DNA from: Maricaulis sp034670125
GTDB lineage: Bacteria; Pseudomonadota; Alphaproteobacteria; Caulobacterales; Maricaulaceae
Reading direction: 5' to 3'
Assembly: GCF_034670125.1 (NCBI RefSeq)
Contig: NZ_JAXMOC010000004.1
Location: 186,001-250,000 of the forward strand
Length of the DNA stretch: 64,000 nucleotides
Part shown: in pieces, positions 48,111 through 59,456 of the stretch
Position numbering within the stretch: position 1 is the first letter of the stretch
Layout of the letters: each line of letters begins with the position of its first letter
Notes under the pieces: model-generated
The model's input: only the letters and a program-made list of their open reading frames with translations
What the model was told of the DNA's origin: nothing
Databases searched by the model: none
Program-made: the position numbers and the translations under genes

Positions 48111-48554
48111 CTACTCGTTGGCGGGTGGCAGCAGGGCGCGCACCAGGTTGGCATCTCGACCGCCTGGCCAGTTCATGGTCGCGAACGGGTCCTCGCCGGC
48201 CGCCTCGGTGGCGATCAGATGGGCGGCATACAAGTGCGCCGAACGGGTGCCCGACCGGCAATGCATGACGACGGGACCGTCCTGGGCCGCGAGAATGTCC
48301 GCCAGTGCCGTCGTCAATGACGGATCGGCACCGTGGGCGCCGCCGATGGGCATGTCCACATAGCGCATGCCGCGCGCTTCAACGGCGGCTGCCAGGTCGA
48401 AGGGCAGGCCGGCGGTTTCTTCCGGCGTCCGAGAATTGATCACGGTACGCGCACCGGCGGCGGCCCAGGCATCCAGATCGGCTTCATCCGGCTGGCTGGC
48501 GAGCCAGACCTGGTCGTGGCGGGCCACAATCGAGGCGTCGTCCTGCAGGGTCAT
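48111..48554 (-). CDS. DUF442/beta-lactamase-hydrolase-like phosphatase
   Basis: A 147-residue protein with the protein-tyrosine-phosphatase-like loop MHCRSGTRSAHLYAAH (CX5R: Cys with Arg) and ARTVINSRTPEETAG near the N-terminus. The family (TIGR01244/DUF442) includes the N-terminal domain of the Blh sulfide/oxidative-stress enzymes; whether it is a phosphatase or a sulfurtransferase is open. ATG 48554 with GGGAGTG; the frame extends to 48596 with a TM-like segment that I did not include. Its start is 41 bases from the end of the ELM1 gene, so an operon is likely. Confidence 0.85.
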   Translation of the reverse strand: MTLQDDASIVARHDQVWLASQPDEADLDAWAAAGARTVINSRTPEETAGLPFDLAAAVEARGMRYVDMPIGGAHGADPSLTTALADILAAQDGPVVMHCRSGTRSAHLYAAHLIATEAAGEDPFATMNWPGGRDANLVRALLPPANE

Positions 48555-48595
48555 GGTCACTCCCAAAAGGCTTAGAAAGGCGATGAATATCGGCA

Positions 48596-49570
48596 TCAGG
48601 CGGCCTTGATGTCCGATTGGCCACGGTGGCCCCGGAATTGGTCGAGAACAGCGCGGGCGGCGCGTCGGGTCTCGTTAAGTGGCGGGTAGGTCCAGCGATC
48701 CAGCCGACCGAGATAGGGGCGAACCGCGCCGCAGGCCTCCAGTTCGGCATGAAGCAGGGCGAACTTGCCCGGCGTGCCGGTCAGAGGCAGGACATAGACC
48801 GGCGCGCCGGTCGTGCTGGCCTCAACCAGCATATTGGTCGATTCTTCCGTCACGAAAATCCACTCGGCCGCCGCCAGGAAGGTGAAATAGGGGTTCTCGC
48901 CGGCGCCGCCACCCTCTCCCTCGCCATCATGATACCAGACCCGCTCACGCTGCCCGAAATGCGCTCTCAGGGTCGCCCGCACGGTGGCCGGGGTCCGGCG
49001 GGACACCGTGACCATCAAGGACGCACCGTCTGCGAGCAGGCCATCCAGGCGGCTGGTAAGGTAACGGGCACTGGCGTTGTCCAGCTTGAAGCGCTTGGAA
49101 TTCCCTCCGATCAGCACAGCCACGCGCGGGCCGGGAAGCATTGCGAGGCGCTTCGGGAAGCGCGCGTTCGCTGCCGCCAGGACTTCCGGTGTCACGCGAT
49201 TGGGCGAGCCGGTCATGGACAGGGCGTTGGACCGTACCAGGCGGTCGTGTGACGGCGCGACGATCAGGTCGAAATCGTCGTGACGATGTCTCGGGTCCTG
49301 CACATAGACAAATTTACAGTCCGGGAAAATGCGCCGGTGTCGGCCGGCAAACGGCACTGCGGCACGCCCGCACCCGATCCAGATATCGGGATGGGAGTGG
49401 GCCGGTAGCGTCACAAACCCGTCCTGTCGAACAGTGATCCGCTCGATGCGGTGCGGCACTTTCAGTTCGCGCCCGACCGCCTCGGCCAGGCCGAGGGCCT
49501 GGTTTTCTATGCCGCGGCGACCGTCGGAAACGACCCAGATCGTCGTGTCATGGCGTGCAGGATCAGACAT
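48596..49570 (-). CDS. Mitochondrial fission ELM1-family protein
   Basis: A 324-residue protein of the ELM1 (DUF1022) family, known as a factor in plant mitochondrial fission and common in alphaproteobacteria with unproven function; the fold suggests a glycosyltransferase-B-like protein. Blocks seen: TIWVVSDGRRGIENQALGLA, WIGCGRAAVPFAGRHRRI, VYVQDPRHRHDDFDLIVAPS, ALLIGGNSKRF-type VAVLIGGNSKRFKLDN and FVTEESTNMLVEASTTGAPV. The frame upstream of ATG 49570 is non-coding and contains the blaI control region; the two genes are divergent. Confidence 0.9.
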   Translation of the reverse strand: MSDPARHDTTIWVVSDGRRGIENQALGLAEAVGRELKVPHRIERITVRQDGFVTLPAHSHPDIWIGCGRAAVPFAGRHRRIFPDCKFVYVQDPRHRHDDFDLIVAPSHDRLVRSNALSMTGSPNRVTPEVLAAANARFPKRLAMLPGPRVAVLIGGNSKRFKLDNASARYLTSRLDGLLADGASLMVTVSRRTPATVRATLRAHFGQRERVWYHDGEGEGGGAGENPYFTFLAAAEWIFVTEESTNMLVEASTTGAPVYVLPLTGTPGKFALLHAELEACGAVRPYLGRLDRWTYPPLNETRRAARAVLDQFRGHRGQSDIKAA

Positions 49571-49619
49571 GGGCACAGTTAGTAGCCGCACGCCCGGAGC
49601 CGTCAAGCACGCGGCTCGC

Positions 49620-49650
49620 TTGACAGGGCGTGTTACGCGTGTAGCGTAAT
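49620..49650 (+). promoter_or_regulatory. Putative promoter and operator for the BlaI/M56-M23 operon
   Basis: TTGACA (49620-49625) is a consensus -35. Downstream lies the palindrome TTACGC-GTGTA-GCGTAA (49633-49649), overlapping the -10 region (TAGCGT at 49642-49647). A further half-like segment GTAGCGT recurs at about 49662-49668. BlaI-family repressors bind such dyads, so autoregulation is probable. The region is shared with the divergent ELM1 gene (start 49570). Confidence 0.65.
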
Positions 49651-49720
49651 GTGACATCTGTAGCGTCAGTCGCCGCTGCCTGCCCGGCATGCCGCGCGAA
49701 AACTGGACCGGAGTGATCGC

Positions 49721-50113
49721 ATGACCGCCACCGCCCCCTCCCAGGCCGAATTGGCCATCCTGAAGCATCTGTGGACCGCCGGCCCCCAGGCCGCCCGGGA
49801 AGTCCAGGACCGTATCGCCGGCTCGACCGGTTGGTCCTATTCGACCACCCGGACACTGCTTGCGCGGATGACGGAAAAGGGTCTGGTCGCGCGGCAGGAC
49901 GTGCACGGCCTGTCCGTGTTCAGCGCCAAGGTCGAAAAAGTCACCCTGATGGGACGGTTGATCCGCGACTTCGCGGCCAATGTGCTGGACATGGACGGCC
50001 CGATGCCGGCGACCGCCTTTGCCAACAGCCGCCTGTTCTCCGAGCAGGAGGCCGAGGCGCTGACCCGGTTGCTGGAGACGTCCGGCGATGCCAGCGAGGG
50101 AGATCCGAAATGA
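49721..50113 (+). CDS. BlaI/MecI/CopY-family transcriptional repressor
   Basis: A 130-residue winged-helix repressor: SQAELAILKHLWTAGPQAA, RDRIAGSTGWSYSTTRTLL-like HTH (WSYSTTRTLLARMTEKGLV) and a helical C-terminal dimerisation part (SRLFSEQEAEALTRLLE). In MecI/BlaI systems the M56 protease cleaves the repressor upon signalling. A CGGAGTG site precedes ATG 49721. Its TGA overlaps the ATG of the M56-M23 gene (ATGA), so the pair is translationally coupled. A palindromic operator lies upstream. Confidence 0.92.
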   Translation: MTATAPSQAELAILKHLWTAGPQAAREVQDRIAGSTGWSYSTTRTLLARMTEKGLVARQDVHGLSVFSAKVEKVTLMGRLIRDFAANVLDMDGPMPATAFANSRLFSEQEAEALTRLLETSGDASEGDPK

Positions 50114-52065
50114 ACGGTTTGCTGGACGCCATCCTGATCGGGGCAGCGTTGTCCCTCCTGTCGGGTCTTGTCGCTTTGTGCTTCGCGAGCTGGCAGACCC
50201 GCCGCGGTCGGGGCGGATCGGCGCTCTGGCGCGCGGCCCGCTGGGCCGCCCTGGCTCCACTGCTCCTCGCTCCGCTGATCTATGCCATACCCGAAACAAG
50301 TGTCGCGCCGATGCACGCGCCGCTTCCGGACGCCGACCTTCCGGCAACGCTTGGTGGCCCGGCTACGGGCATCGCCGGATCTGACCCCTTCACAGTTTTC
50401 ATGGCTTTCGAGTGGCTGCCGGTTCTGGTGGCGCTCTATGGCCTTGGCTTGCTGTTCACCCTGGCTTGCGCGGGCCTCCGTCACTTTCGGCGGTCGGCCC
50501 TGTTGAAAGGCAGCCGACCGGCGCCGGATGTCGCACAGGACTACCTGTCCGTCCTGGCCTCGCGGGTCGGTGTTGAAACGCCCGACTTTCGCCTGCGGGA
50601 CGGACTGGCATCGCCGCTACTGACCGGGTGGTCGCCGGTGATCCTGGCGTCGCCGGACCTTCTCGATGACACAACCGCCAGCCGTTACGCCCTGACCCAT
50701 GAGCTGGTTCATTTCCGGCGCGGCGATGAGCAGGACCGTTTGCTGGGTGCGGCTCTGGTGGCGGTGTTGTGGTTCCACTGGCCGCTGCGCCGGATCGAAC
50801 GCGAACTCCATGAGGCCCGCGAAATCGACTGCGATGCAGAAAGTCTGGAGGCGCTGGGGGGCGCTGAGCGCAAGCCCTATGCGGCGACGCTTATCACCAT
50901 GATGCGAAGCCCGGCCCATCCGGTGTCGGCCTTCGGCCCCGATGACAGGAGACATCGAGAAATGCGTATCAAAGCCATACTGTCCGGCCGTTCGGCCCGG
51001 TCGTCCTCGCGCCTGCTGGCCGTGCTGCTGACCGGCGTGTCCATCCTGCCCGTGGCCTGCGCCCAGGCCGCCCTCACTGATCGCACACAGTTGGCGGTGG
51101 ATCTGTCCACCCCGGCCGACCATCGGGTGGCCCGCTTCCACGCGGCGCCGCATGTGGACGGCGAAATCGACGCGGATCATGAGCTCCACTTCGACGAGAA
51201 TATTCATGCCGAGCATGATGTCGAGAGGGAGTTCCGACATGACAGCGAGTACGGCCACAGGGTTTTCCGCACCGAAGAGGGCAATGAGCTCCGTTTCGAT
51301 CCGCGTGACCTGGATGCCGACGAGACTGTGATGTTTATTCCGGAGGATGATGAGGGCGAGACCGTTATCTTCACCTCCCGCGATGGCGGGACAGGCGGCT
51401 ATACCTTCATCGACGAGGACGGCACTGTCGCCCGCTTCGATCCGGCGCCGGGTTCGGTGTGGGAGACTGACGATGGCATCTTGCGTCCGTTGGCCCCGCC
51501 CGCCGATCCGGCAGAGGCTGTTCCGTCCGCAGAGCCTGCACCTGCCGCTCCCGCGAGCGAGCCGGCCCCGGTGCGTGATGCGGCCGAACCCGCCGCTGCG
51601 CCGCGGCCTGACGGCCGCAAGCTGACGGCCCCGACGCCGGCTGCCGCGCCGACGGCTCCAGCGTTCACCCACACCGTCGCCGATGGCCGCATCTCCAGCC
51701 GCTACGGGCATCGCCCCGCGGCGCCGGCCGGAATTCCCCGTGATCACCGGGGCACAGACATTGCCGCCCCGACCGGTACGCCGATCCATGCACCGGGGGC
51801 CGGCACCGTCACCCACGCGGCTGCGGGCCTGAATGGCAGCGAGGCGTGGGGCAATACGGTGGTCATCGACCACGGTGCCGGCTGGCAGACGGTCTACGCC
51901 CACATGGACGGGTTTGACGTCGAGGTCGGTGATTTCGTCGATGCCGGCGAGCAGATCGGCCGCGTCGGATCCACCGGTCGCTCGACCGGTCCGCATGTCC
52001 ATGTCGAACTGCGCCATGATGGTGAGCGGATTGACCCAGCCACCTGGCTGCCCGGCCTGCGCTGA
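50110..52065 (+). CDS. M56-family membrane protease fused to M23 (LytM) peptidase
   Basis: A 651-residue protein. The first 320 residues resemble BlaR1/MecR1 M56 proteases: N-terminal membrane helices, the zinc motif HELVH (His197-His201) and DCDAESLEA, then a last helix (LLAVLLTGVSILPVACAQ). The periplasmic region starts with a His/Asp/Glu-rich segment (DHELHFDENIHAEHD), a Pro/Ala linker, and ends with a complete M23 domain: HRGTDIAAP (His546, Asp550), YAHMDGF and STGPHVHVELR (His629, His631). It lacks the penicillin-sensor domain of BlaR1. It is coupled to the BlaI-type repressor. Predicted role: envelope-responsive peptidoglycan endopeptidase/sensor; inference. Confidence 0.88.
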   Translation: MNGLLDAILIGAALSLLSGLVALCFASWQTRRGRGGSALWRAARWAALAPLLLAPLIYAIPETSVAPMHAPLPDADLPATLGGPATGIAGSDPFTVFMAFEWLPVLVALYGLGLLFTLACAGLRHFRRSALLKGSRPAPDVAQDYLSVLASRVGVETPDFRLRDGLASPLLTGWSPVILASPDLLDDTTASRYALTHELVHFRRGDEQDRLLGAALVAVLWFHWPLRRIERELHEAREIDCDAESLEALGGAERKPYAATLITMMRSPAHPVSAFGPDDRRHREMRIKAILSGRSARSSSRLLAVLLTGVSILPVACAQAALTDRTQLAVDLSTPADHRVARFHAAPHVDGEIDADHELHFDENIHAEHDVEREFRHDSEYGHRVFRTEEGNELRFDPRDLDADETVMFIPEDDEGETVIFTSRDGGTGGYTFIDEDGTVARFDPAPGSVWETDDGILRPLAPPADPAEAVPSAEPAPAAPASEPAPVRDAAEPAAAPRPDGRKLTAPTPAAAPTAPAFTHTVADGRISSRYGHRPAAPAGIPRDHRGTDIAAPTGTPIHAPGAGTVTHAAAGLNGSEAWGNTVVIDHGAGWQTVYAHMDGFDVEVGDFVDAGEQIGRVGSTGRSTGPHVHVELRHDGERIDPATWLPGLR

Positions 52066-52097
52066 CTTCAAGCCACTGCAAGCGTATGAGGAAATTG

Positions 52098-52127
52098 GAG
52101 CCGGTCCGGCAACGGGCCGGCTCTTTT
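52098..52127 (+). terminator. Rho-independent terminator after the M56-M23 gene
   Basis: A 10-bp stem GAGCCGGTCC / GGGCCGGCTC (one G-T pair), loop GGCAAC, then TTTT. It closes the two-gene operon. Confidence 0.88.
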
Positions 52128-52234
52128 CATGGGGCGGGGATAGCTGGGCTTTCAACTTGCCGGTACGGCCCTGATCGGCCCATCATCCCCGTATGAATGA
52201 CCTCCAAGCAGTTTTTCAATGGTCGGGGATGAAA

Positions 52235-53404
52235 ATGGCAGAACGTGAATTCGATATCGTCGTATACGGGGCAACAGGCTTTACCGGGCGTCTGGTGGCC
52301 GAGTATCTCGCTGCAGAGCATGGCGCCGTGTCCTGGGCCATGGCCGGACGGTCAGAGCGGAAGTTGGCCGAGGTGCGCGACTTGATCGGCGCTCCTGCGA
52401 ACACGCCCCTGATCGTGGCTGACAGCGCCGACGCGGCCTCGCTTGATGCGCTGGCGGCCCGTGCCCGCGCCGTCATCACCACCGTCGGCCCGTATCAGCT
52501 CTATGGCGAGCCGCTGGTGAAGGCCTGTATCTCCGCCGGGACTGACTATGTCGACTTGTGCGGCGAGCCGGCCTGGATGCACGACATCATCGCCGATCAT
52601 GATGCCGCGGCGCGCGAGAGCGGGGCCCGCATCGTTCTGTCCTGCGGGTTTGATTCCATCCCGTTTGATCTCGGCGTCTACCACCTGCAACAGGCCGCCA
52701 TTGCCAAGACGGGTGCTCCGATCAGTCGGGTGAAAGGCCGCGTCCGCAAGATGAGGGGAACTTTTTCCGGCGGGACCGCGGCGAGCTTTGCCGAGACGAT
52801 GGTCCGGGCCGGCAAACAGCCCGAGATCATCGACTGGCTGCGCGACCCCTTCTCACTGGTCCCCGGTTTTGATGGCCCCAAGCAGCCAAGCGGCTCGAAG
52901 GTGATCTTCGAGGAGGACCTCAATTCCTGGGCCGCACCCTTCGTCATGGCCACGATCAACACCAAGAATATCCACCGCTCCAATGCCCTTCTGGGTCACC
53001 GCTATGGCGAGGACTTCGTCTATGACGAAATGTTCCTGACCGGGCCGGGCGATCAGGGCGAAGGCTTCGCCAAGATGGTCGCCAACGACAAGTCGATGTC
53101 GGAAAACCCGCCCAAGCCGGGTGAAGGACCGTCTAAAGAAGAGCGCGAGACCGGCTTCTACGATGTGATGTTCACCGGCCTCACCAAGGACGGAGACCGC
53201 ATGACCGCCAGCGTCTCCGGCAAGCGCGATCCGGGCTACGGCTCGACCTCGCGCATGATCGCCGAAGCGGGCCTGTGCCTGGCGTTCGATGTCGACCGCG
53301 ACACCACGCCGGGCGGTGTTTACACGACGGCACCGGCGATGGGAGAGGCGTTGATTGAGCGCCTGCAAAGGCATGCGGGACTGACGTTTGCGATTGAGGA
53401 GTAG
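52235..53404 (+). CDS. Saccharopine dehydrogenase / trans-acting enoyl reductase family protein
   Basis: A 389-residue NAD(P)-binding protein: MAEREFDIVVYGATGFTGRL is a Rossmann fold, AARARAVITTVGPYQLYGEP and AGTDYVDLCGEPAWMHDII follow, and SGKRDPGYGSTSRMIAEAGL lies near the end. The family includes saccharopine-dehydrogenase-like and lipid enoyl reductase proteins; the substrate is unknown. Start choice: ATG 52235 has GGGG at a good distance; in-frame ATGs at 52193 and 52229 would add residues. Nothing else shares this transcription unit. Confidence 0.85.
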   Translation: MAEREFDIVVYGATGFTGRLVAEYLAAEHGAVSWAMAGRSERKLAEVRDLIGAPANTPLIVADSADAASLDALAARARAVITTVGPYQLYGEPLVKACISAGTDYVDLCGEPAWMHDIIADHDAAARESGARIVLSCGFDSIPFDLGVYHLQQAAIAKTGAPISRVKGRVRKMRGTFSGGTAASFAETMVRAGKQPEIIDWLRDPFSLVPGFDGPKQPSGSKVIFEEDLNSWAAPFVMATINTKNIHRSNALLGHRYGEDFVYDEMFLTGPGDQGEGFAKMVANDKSMSENPPKPGEGPSKEERETGFYDVMFTGLTKDGDRMTASVSGKRDPGYGSTSRMIAEAGLCLAFDVDRDTTPGGVYTTAPAMGEALIERLQRHAGLTFAIEE

Positions 53405-53543
53405 GCTCCGCGGTCTGAAACGCGAGGCTCTTTGAACTCGTCATTGAACACGGGACCTGGTACTGCGCCAAGCAAGGCCGGGCTCCAAGTCGGCAGTCGA
53501 GAAACGCTCGAACCGGGCCATAAATCCCATGCCAGCCAGCGGG

Positions 53544-53619
53544 CCTCAGAGGTTCAGTCGGGTCAAGGGCGCTTGCGCCGCGTCGCGGTTTCACCCTTGA
53601 CCCGACTGAACCTCTGAGG
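53544..53619. repeat. Palindromic intergenic element with 26-bp arms
   Basis: CCTCAGAGGTTCAGTCGGGT followed by CAAGGG (53544-53569) is repeated as a perfect reverse complement at 53594-53619, with a 24-base centre containing CGCGTCGCGG. Its inner core (GTCAAGGG ... CACCCTTGA) reappears in the 61072-61152 element. Apart from this and a greA terminator, the 378-base gap 53405-53782 shows nothing else I can support. Confidence 0.9.
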
Positions 53620-53723
53620 CGGAATCCCGGCAAGAGAATTAAGGGGAACTCCGCTCGCGCGCACCGATTGACGGCTCGTCCTGACCGTGGAGAGGCAGGA
53701 GTCCTGCGGGCATCCCCACAACG

Positions 53724-53754
53724 CAAAACCGGCACCCCATCGGAGCGCCGGTTT
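53724..53754 (-). terminator. Rho-independent terminator after greA
   Basis: On the minus strand AAACCGGC / GCCGGTTT (8-bp stem) is followed by TTGCG, giving a four-base T tract. It lies 29 bases beyond the greA stop. Confidence 0.75.
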
Positions 53755-53782
53755 GGCAAGTCATCGCGTGGGACGAGTGGGC

Positions 53783-54256
53783 CTAGCCCCAGCTCACCGA
53801 CATGATCTCATAGCTTTTCAGCCCGCCGGGCGCGTTCACTTCCGCGACGTCGCCGACTTCCTTGTTGATAAGGGAGCGGGAGAGGGGGGAGGAGATGGAA
53901 ATCTTGCCGGATTTCACATCCGATTCGTCCTCGCCGACGATCTGGTAGGTTGATTCCTGCTCGGTATCCTCGTCGAGCACGGTGACGGTGGCACCGAACT
54001 TGACGGTGTCGCCGGACATCTTGGTGATGTCGATCACCTGGGCACGGGCGAGCTTGTCTTCGAGCTCCTGCACCCGGCCTTCGATCCAGCCCTGGCGCTC
54101 CTTGGCCGCGTGATACTCAGCGTTTTCAGACAGATCGCCATGCTCGCGCGCCTCCGAAATCGCCGCGATCACGGCCGGGCGTTCGATGGTTTTCAGACGT
54201 TTCAGCTCTTCGTCGAGGGCGATCTGCCCGGCAACGGTCATCGGGATCTTGTTCAT
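53783..54256 (-). CDS. greA: Transcription elongation factor GreA
   Basis: A 157-residue protein: N-terminal coiled coil (MTVAGQIALDEELKRLKTIE, IAAISEAREHGDLSENAEYH) with the acidic tip DLSENAEY that stimulates RNA polymerase cleavage, and the C-terminal FKBP-like domain (VGEDESDVKSGKISISSPLS). GreA rescues backtracked polymerase. It lies 55 bases downstream of carB on the same strand, a common alphaproteobacterial arrangement, so readthrough from carB is likely. Confidence 0.97.
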   Translation of the reverse strand: MNKIPMTVAGQIALDEELKRLKTIERPAVIAAISEAREHGDLSENAEYHAAKERQGWIEGRVQELEDKLARAQVIDITKMSGDTVKFGATVTVLDEDTEQESTYQIVGEDESDVKSGKISISSPLSRSLINKEVGDVAEVNAPGGLKSYEIMSVSWG

Positions 54257-54311
54257 GCGACCACTTATCTTCGGGAAAGAGGAGACAGGCTAGCCTCCGC
54301 TTAATTGACCA

Positions 54312-57569
<3,258 letters not shown>

Positions 57570-57956
57570 GGGCGTGGCCTTCTTTTCCCGTCTCGTGCTT
57601 GTCGCGGCGTGCAAGTCATGCGCGCGCGCTTGTCGCGGCCTTCCGGGGACGGAGTGCCGTGCAAGCGATCAGTTTTGGTGCTGAAGCGGGTACCTATCGC
57701 GGAATCGGCGTCATGGCGAGGGGTAAACTGTGCGAATTGGTGATTTCGCGACAAGCCATTGAAACAACCGAGCTTCACCCGCTCACAATTCATCGTTCCA
57801 AGACGCCCGCGCGCCAGGCCGTGTGTCGGCAATCGAAACAGCACGCTTTCGGCTGACCCGGCGTGAGGGTGGGGCAGCGAAGAGGGCTGGACGTCAGTTT
57901 CCGCGACGGCTGGGGGTTGGGTTGATCACGGTGACGCGTCCGATTGCCGACACTGC

Positions 57957-57995
57957 TTGATTCAACTAATATCAGAAAAAATTCAAGTTAAACTT
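57957..57995 (+). promoter_or_regulatory. AT-rich upstream region of the DUF2975-HTH pair with small palindromes
   Basis: TTGATTCAA (57957-57965) and AAGTTAAACTT (57985-57995) are short palindromes in an AT-rich block just before ATG 58016. They might be operators of the downstream HTH protein. The first contains a GATTC (GANTC-type, potential CcrM) site. No convincing -35/-10 pair was assigned. The rest of the 446-base gap 57570-58015 holds nothing else I can support. Confidence 0.35.
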
Positions 57996-58015
57996 TAATT
58001 CATAGTCAGGTTGCC

Positions 58016-58585
58016 ATGTCTGCCATCGATGCTGCGGAGCGCCCCTCCGATCACCATATCCGCCGTCTCAGCCGATTTCTGGTCTGGGGCGTGAGCCTCG
58101 CGGCCATCCTGCAATTGCCTGTGGTCTGGTGGATGTGGCTCTTCCCGGTGACGTCGGACCTCGCGGCCAATCCGATGCCGGGTGACGGGTTGGGCGGCGG
58201 CGATTTGAGCTGGTTCATCTTGCCGGTGCGGCTCGGCGCGGCCGGGCTCGCCTCCATCGGCGCGCTGATCACCTTGTACGGTTTCTACCATTTGCGCAGC
58301 CTCTTCCGGGAAGCGGCCAGAGGCGCTTATTTTTCCGCCGCGGCTGTGACCGGTTTCCGGCAGTTTGCGCTGGCCAGCCTGGTCGGCGCGCTTTGGGACC
58401 CGGTCGAGCATGCGCTGATGGGAGTCTATCTCACCGTTGCCAATCCCAATATTCCCAATGCGCTGGAGATATCGCTGGGATCGGGCAATCTGGGGTCTAT
58501 CGGCGCAGCCCTGGTCTACTTCCTGATCGCCTTCATCCTCGCCGAGGGGCGCAAGCGCACTGAGGAACTGGAGCTGATCCTGTGA
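58016..58585 (+). CDS. DUF2975 family membrane protein
   Basis: A 189-residue protein with four hydrophobic helices (RFLVWGVSLAAILQLPVVWW, GLASIGALITLYGFYHLR, and two more before a polar C-terminus RKRTEELELIL). DUF2975 proteins are typically encoded beside a small YozG-type HTH protein, as here. The function is unknown, possibly a membrane sensor or anti-regulator. Its TGA overlaps the GTG start of the HTH gene by four bases. Confidence 0.85.
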   Translation: MSAIDAAERPSDHHIRRLSRFLVWGVSLAAILQLPVVWWMWLFPVTSDLAANPMPGDGLGGGDLSWFILPVRLGAAGLASIGALITLYGFYHLRSLFREAARGAYFSAAAVTGFRQFALASLVGALWDPVEHALMGVYLTVANPNIPNALEISLGSGNLGSIGAALVYFLIAFILAEGRKRTEELELIL

Positions 58586-58818
58586 GCGAGCCGGATGCTG
58601 CTCCCGGAGAAATCATTGTCCATCTCGACGTGCTGCTGGCCCGACGCAAGGTCCGCTCGAAAGAGCTGGCCGACCGTATCGGCGTGTCCGAGCAGGCGCT
58701 GTCGATGATCAAGACCGGCAAGATCAAGGGCATCCGCTTTTCCACCCTGATCGCCATCTGCGACGCGCTGGACTGCCAGCCGGGCGAGTTGTTCGAATTC
58801 AGGCGGCTGCCGGACTAG
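58582..58818 (+). CDS. Small Cro/C1-type HTH regulator (YozG-like)
   Basis: A 78-residue protein starting with GTG that overlaps the DUF2975 stop (GTGA). It contains one xre-type HTH (LAARRKVRSKELADRIG-type KELADRIGVSEQALSMIKTG) and FSTLIAICDALDCQPGELF, the standard HTH_26 pattern. The partner membrane protein probably modulates it; inference. Its stop overlaps the stop of the HD-domain gene on the other strand by four bases. Confidence 0.9.
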   Translation: MSEPDAAPGEIIVHLDVLLARRKVRSKELADRIGVSEQALSMIKTGKIKGIRFSTLIAICDALDCQPGELFEFRRLPD

Positions 58819-59456
58819 AGCTTGCCGCCCAGTGCCAGGAATTCGCGCCGCATGTTGGCTCGGGCCTTGTCGCCGAGTTCCGTTTCGAATTGATCCGTCA
58901 GGAAAGTGCGTTCTGCCGCCTGCGCGTCCTTGAGGAAGGCACGCCGGCCCTGTCGATAAAGCAGGCCGGGTGCCCAGCCATATTCTTCCCGCACGCCCCC
59001 GGCATAGCGGTCATAGACATCCTCTGGAGCGCCAAGGATGGAGTAGTCGACGTCAAGAAACAGAGCGTCATCATTGTCCTGCCCGCCATCCTGATGGCTG
59101 GCGGTGGCCCGGATCAACGTATCCACCCGCCCTACCAGGCCGGGATCGGCACCGAGGCCGGGCAGTTCCGCACTCGCCCGGTCAGCGCTCTTGGCTTCAT
59201 TATCCCTTCGATGCGTGTCGTAGAAGATGTCGTGATACCAGGCCGCCATCCACACCCGCGCCGGTTCGGTCAGCGTGTCGTGCAGGCCGTCGAGCCGATC
59301 GAAGATATCGATCAGATGCGACAGGCCATGATAGCGGCGATGGGGTTCGCTGTAGGCGGACAGGATGCCGACGATCTCCGTGTCGCCAGGCTTCCAGCCG
59401 AGCCCTTTCATCTGGACGTGCCAGCGCGATCTGAGCACATGGGCGAGGTCAGTCAT
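58815..59456 (-). CDS. HD-domain putative metal-dependent phosphohydrolase
   Basis: A 213-residue protein with an HD-type metal site: YHGLSHLIDIFDRL, AAWYHDIFYDTHRRDNE (His-Asp pair), and later TASHQDGGQDNDDALFLDVD. This matches the predicted metal-dependent HD superfamily phosphohydrolases (COG4339-like). Substrate unknown. The start overlaps the end of the peptide-binding lipoprotein gene by eight bases, suggesting cotranscription with it. Confidence 0.85.
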   Translation of the reverse strand: MTDLAHVLRSRWHVQMKGLGWKPGDTEIVGILSAYSEPHRRYHGLSHLIDIFDRLDGLHDTLTEPARVWMAAWYHDIFYDTHRRDNEAKSADRASAELPGLGADPGLVGRVDTLIRATASHQDGGQDNDDALFLDVDYSILGAPEDVYDRYAGGVREEYGWAPGLLYRQGRRAFLKDAQAAERTFLTDQFETELGDKARANMRREFLALGGKL

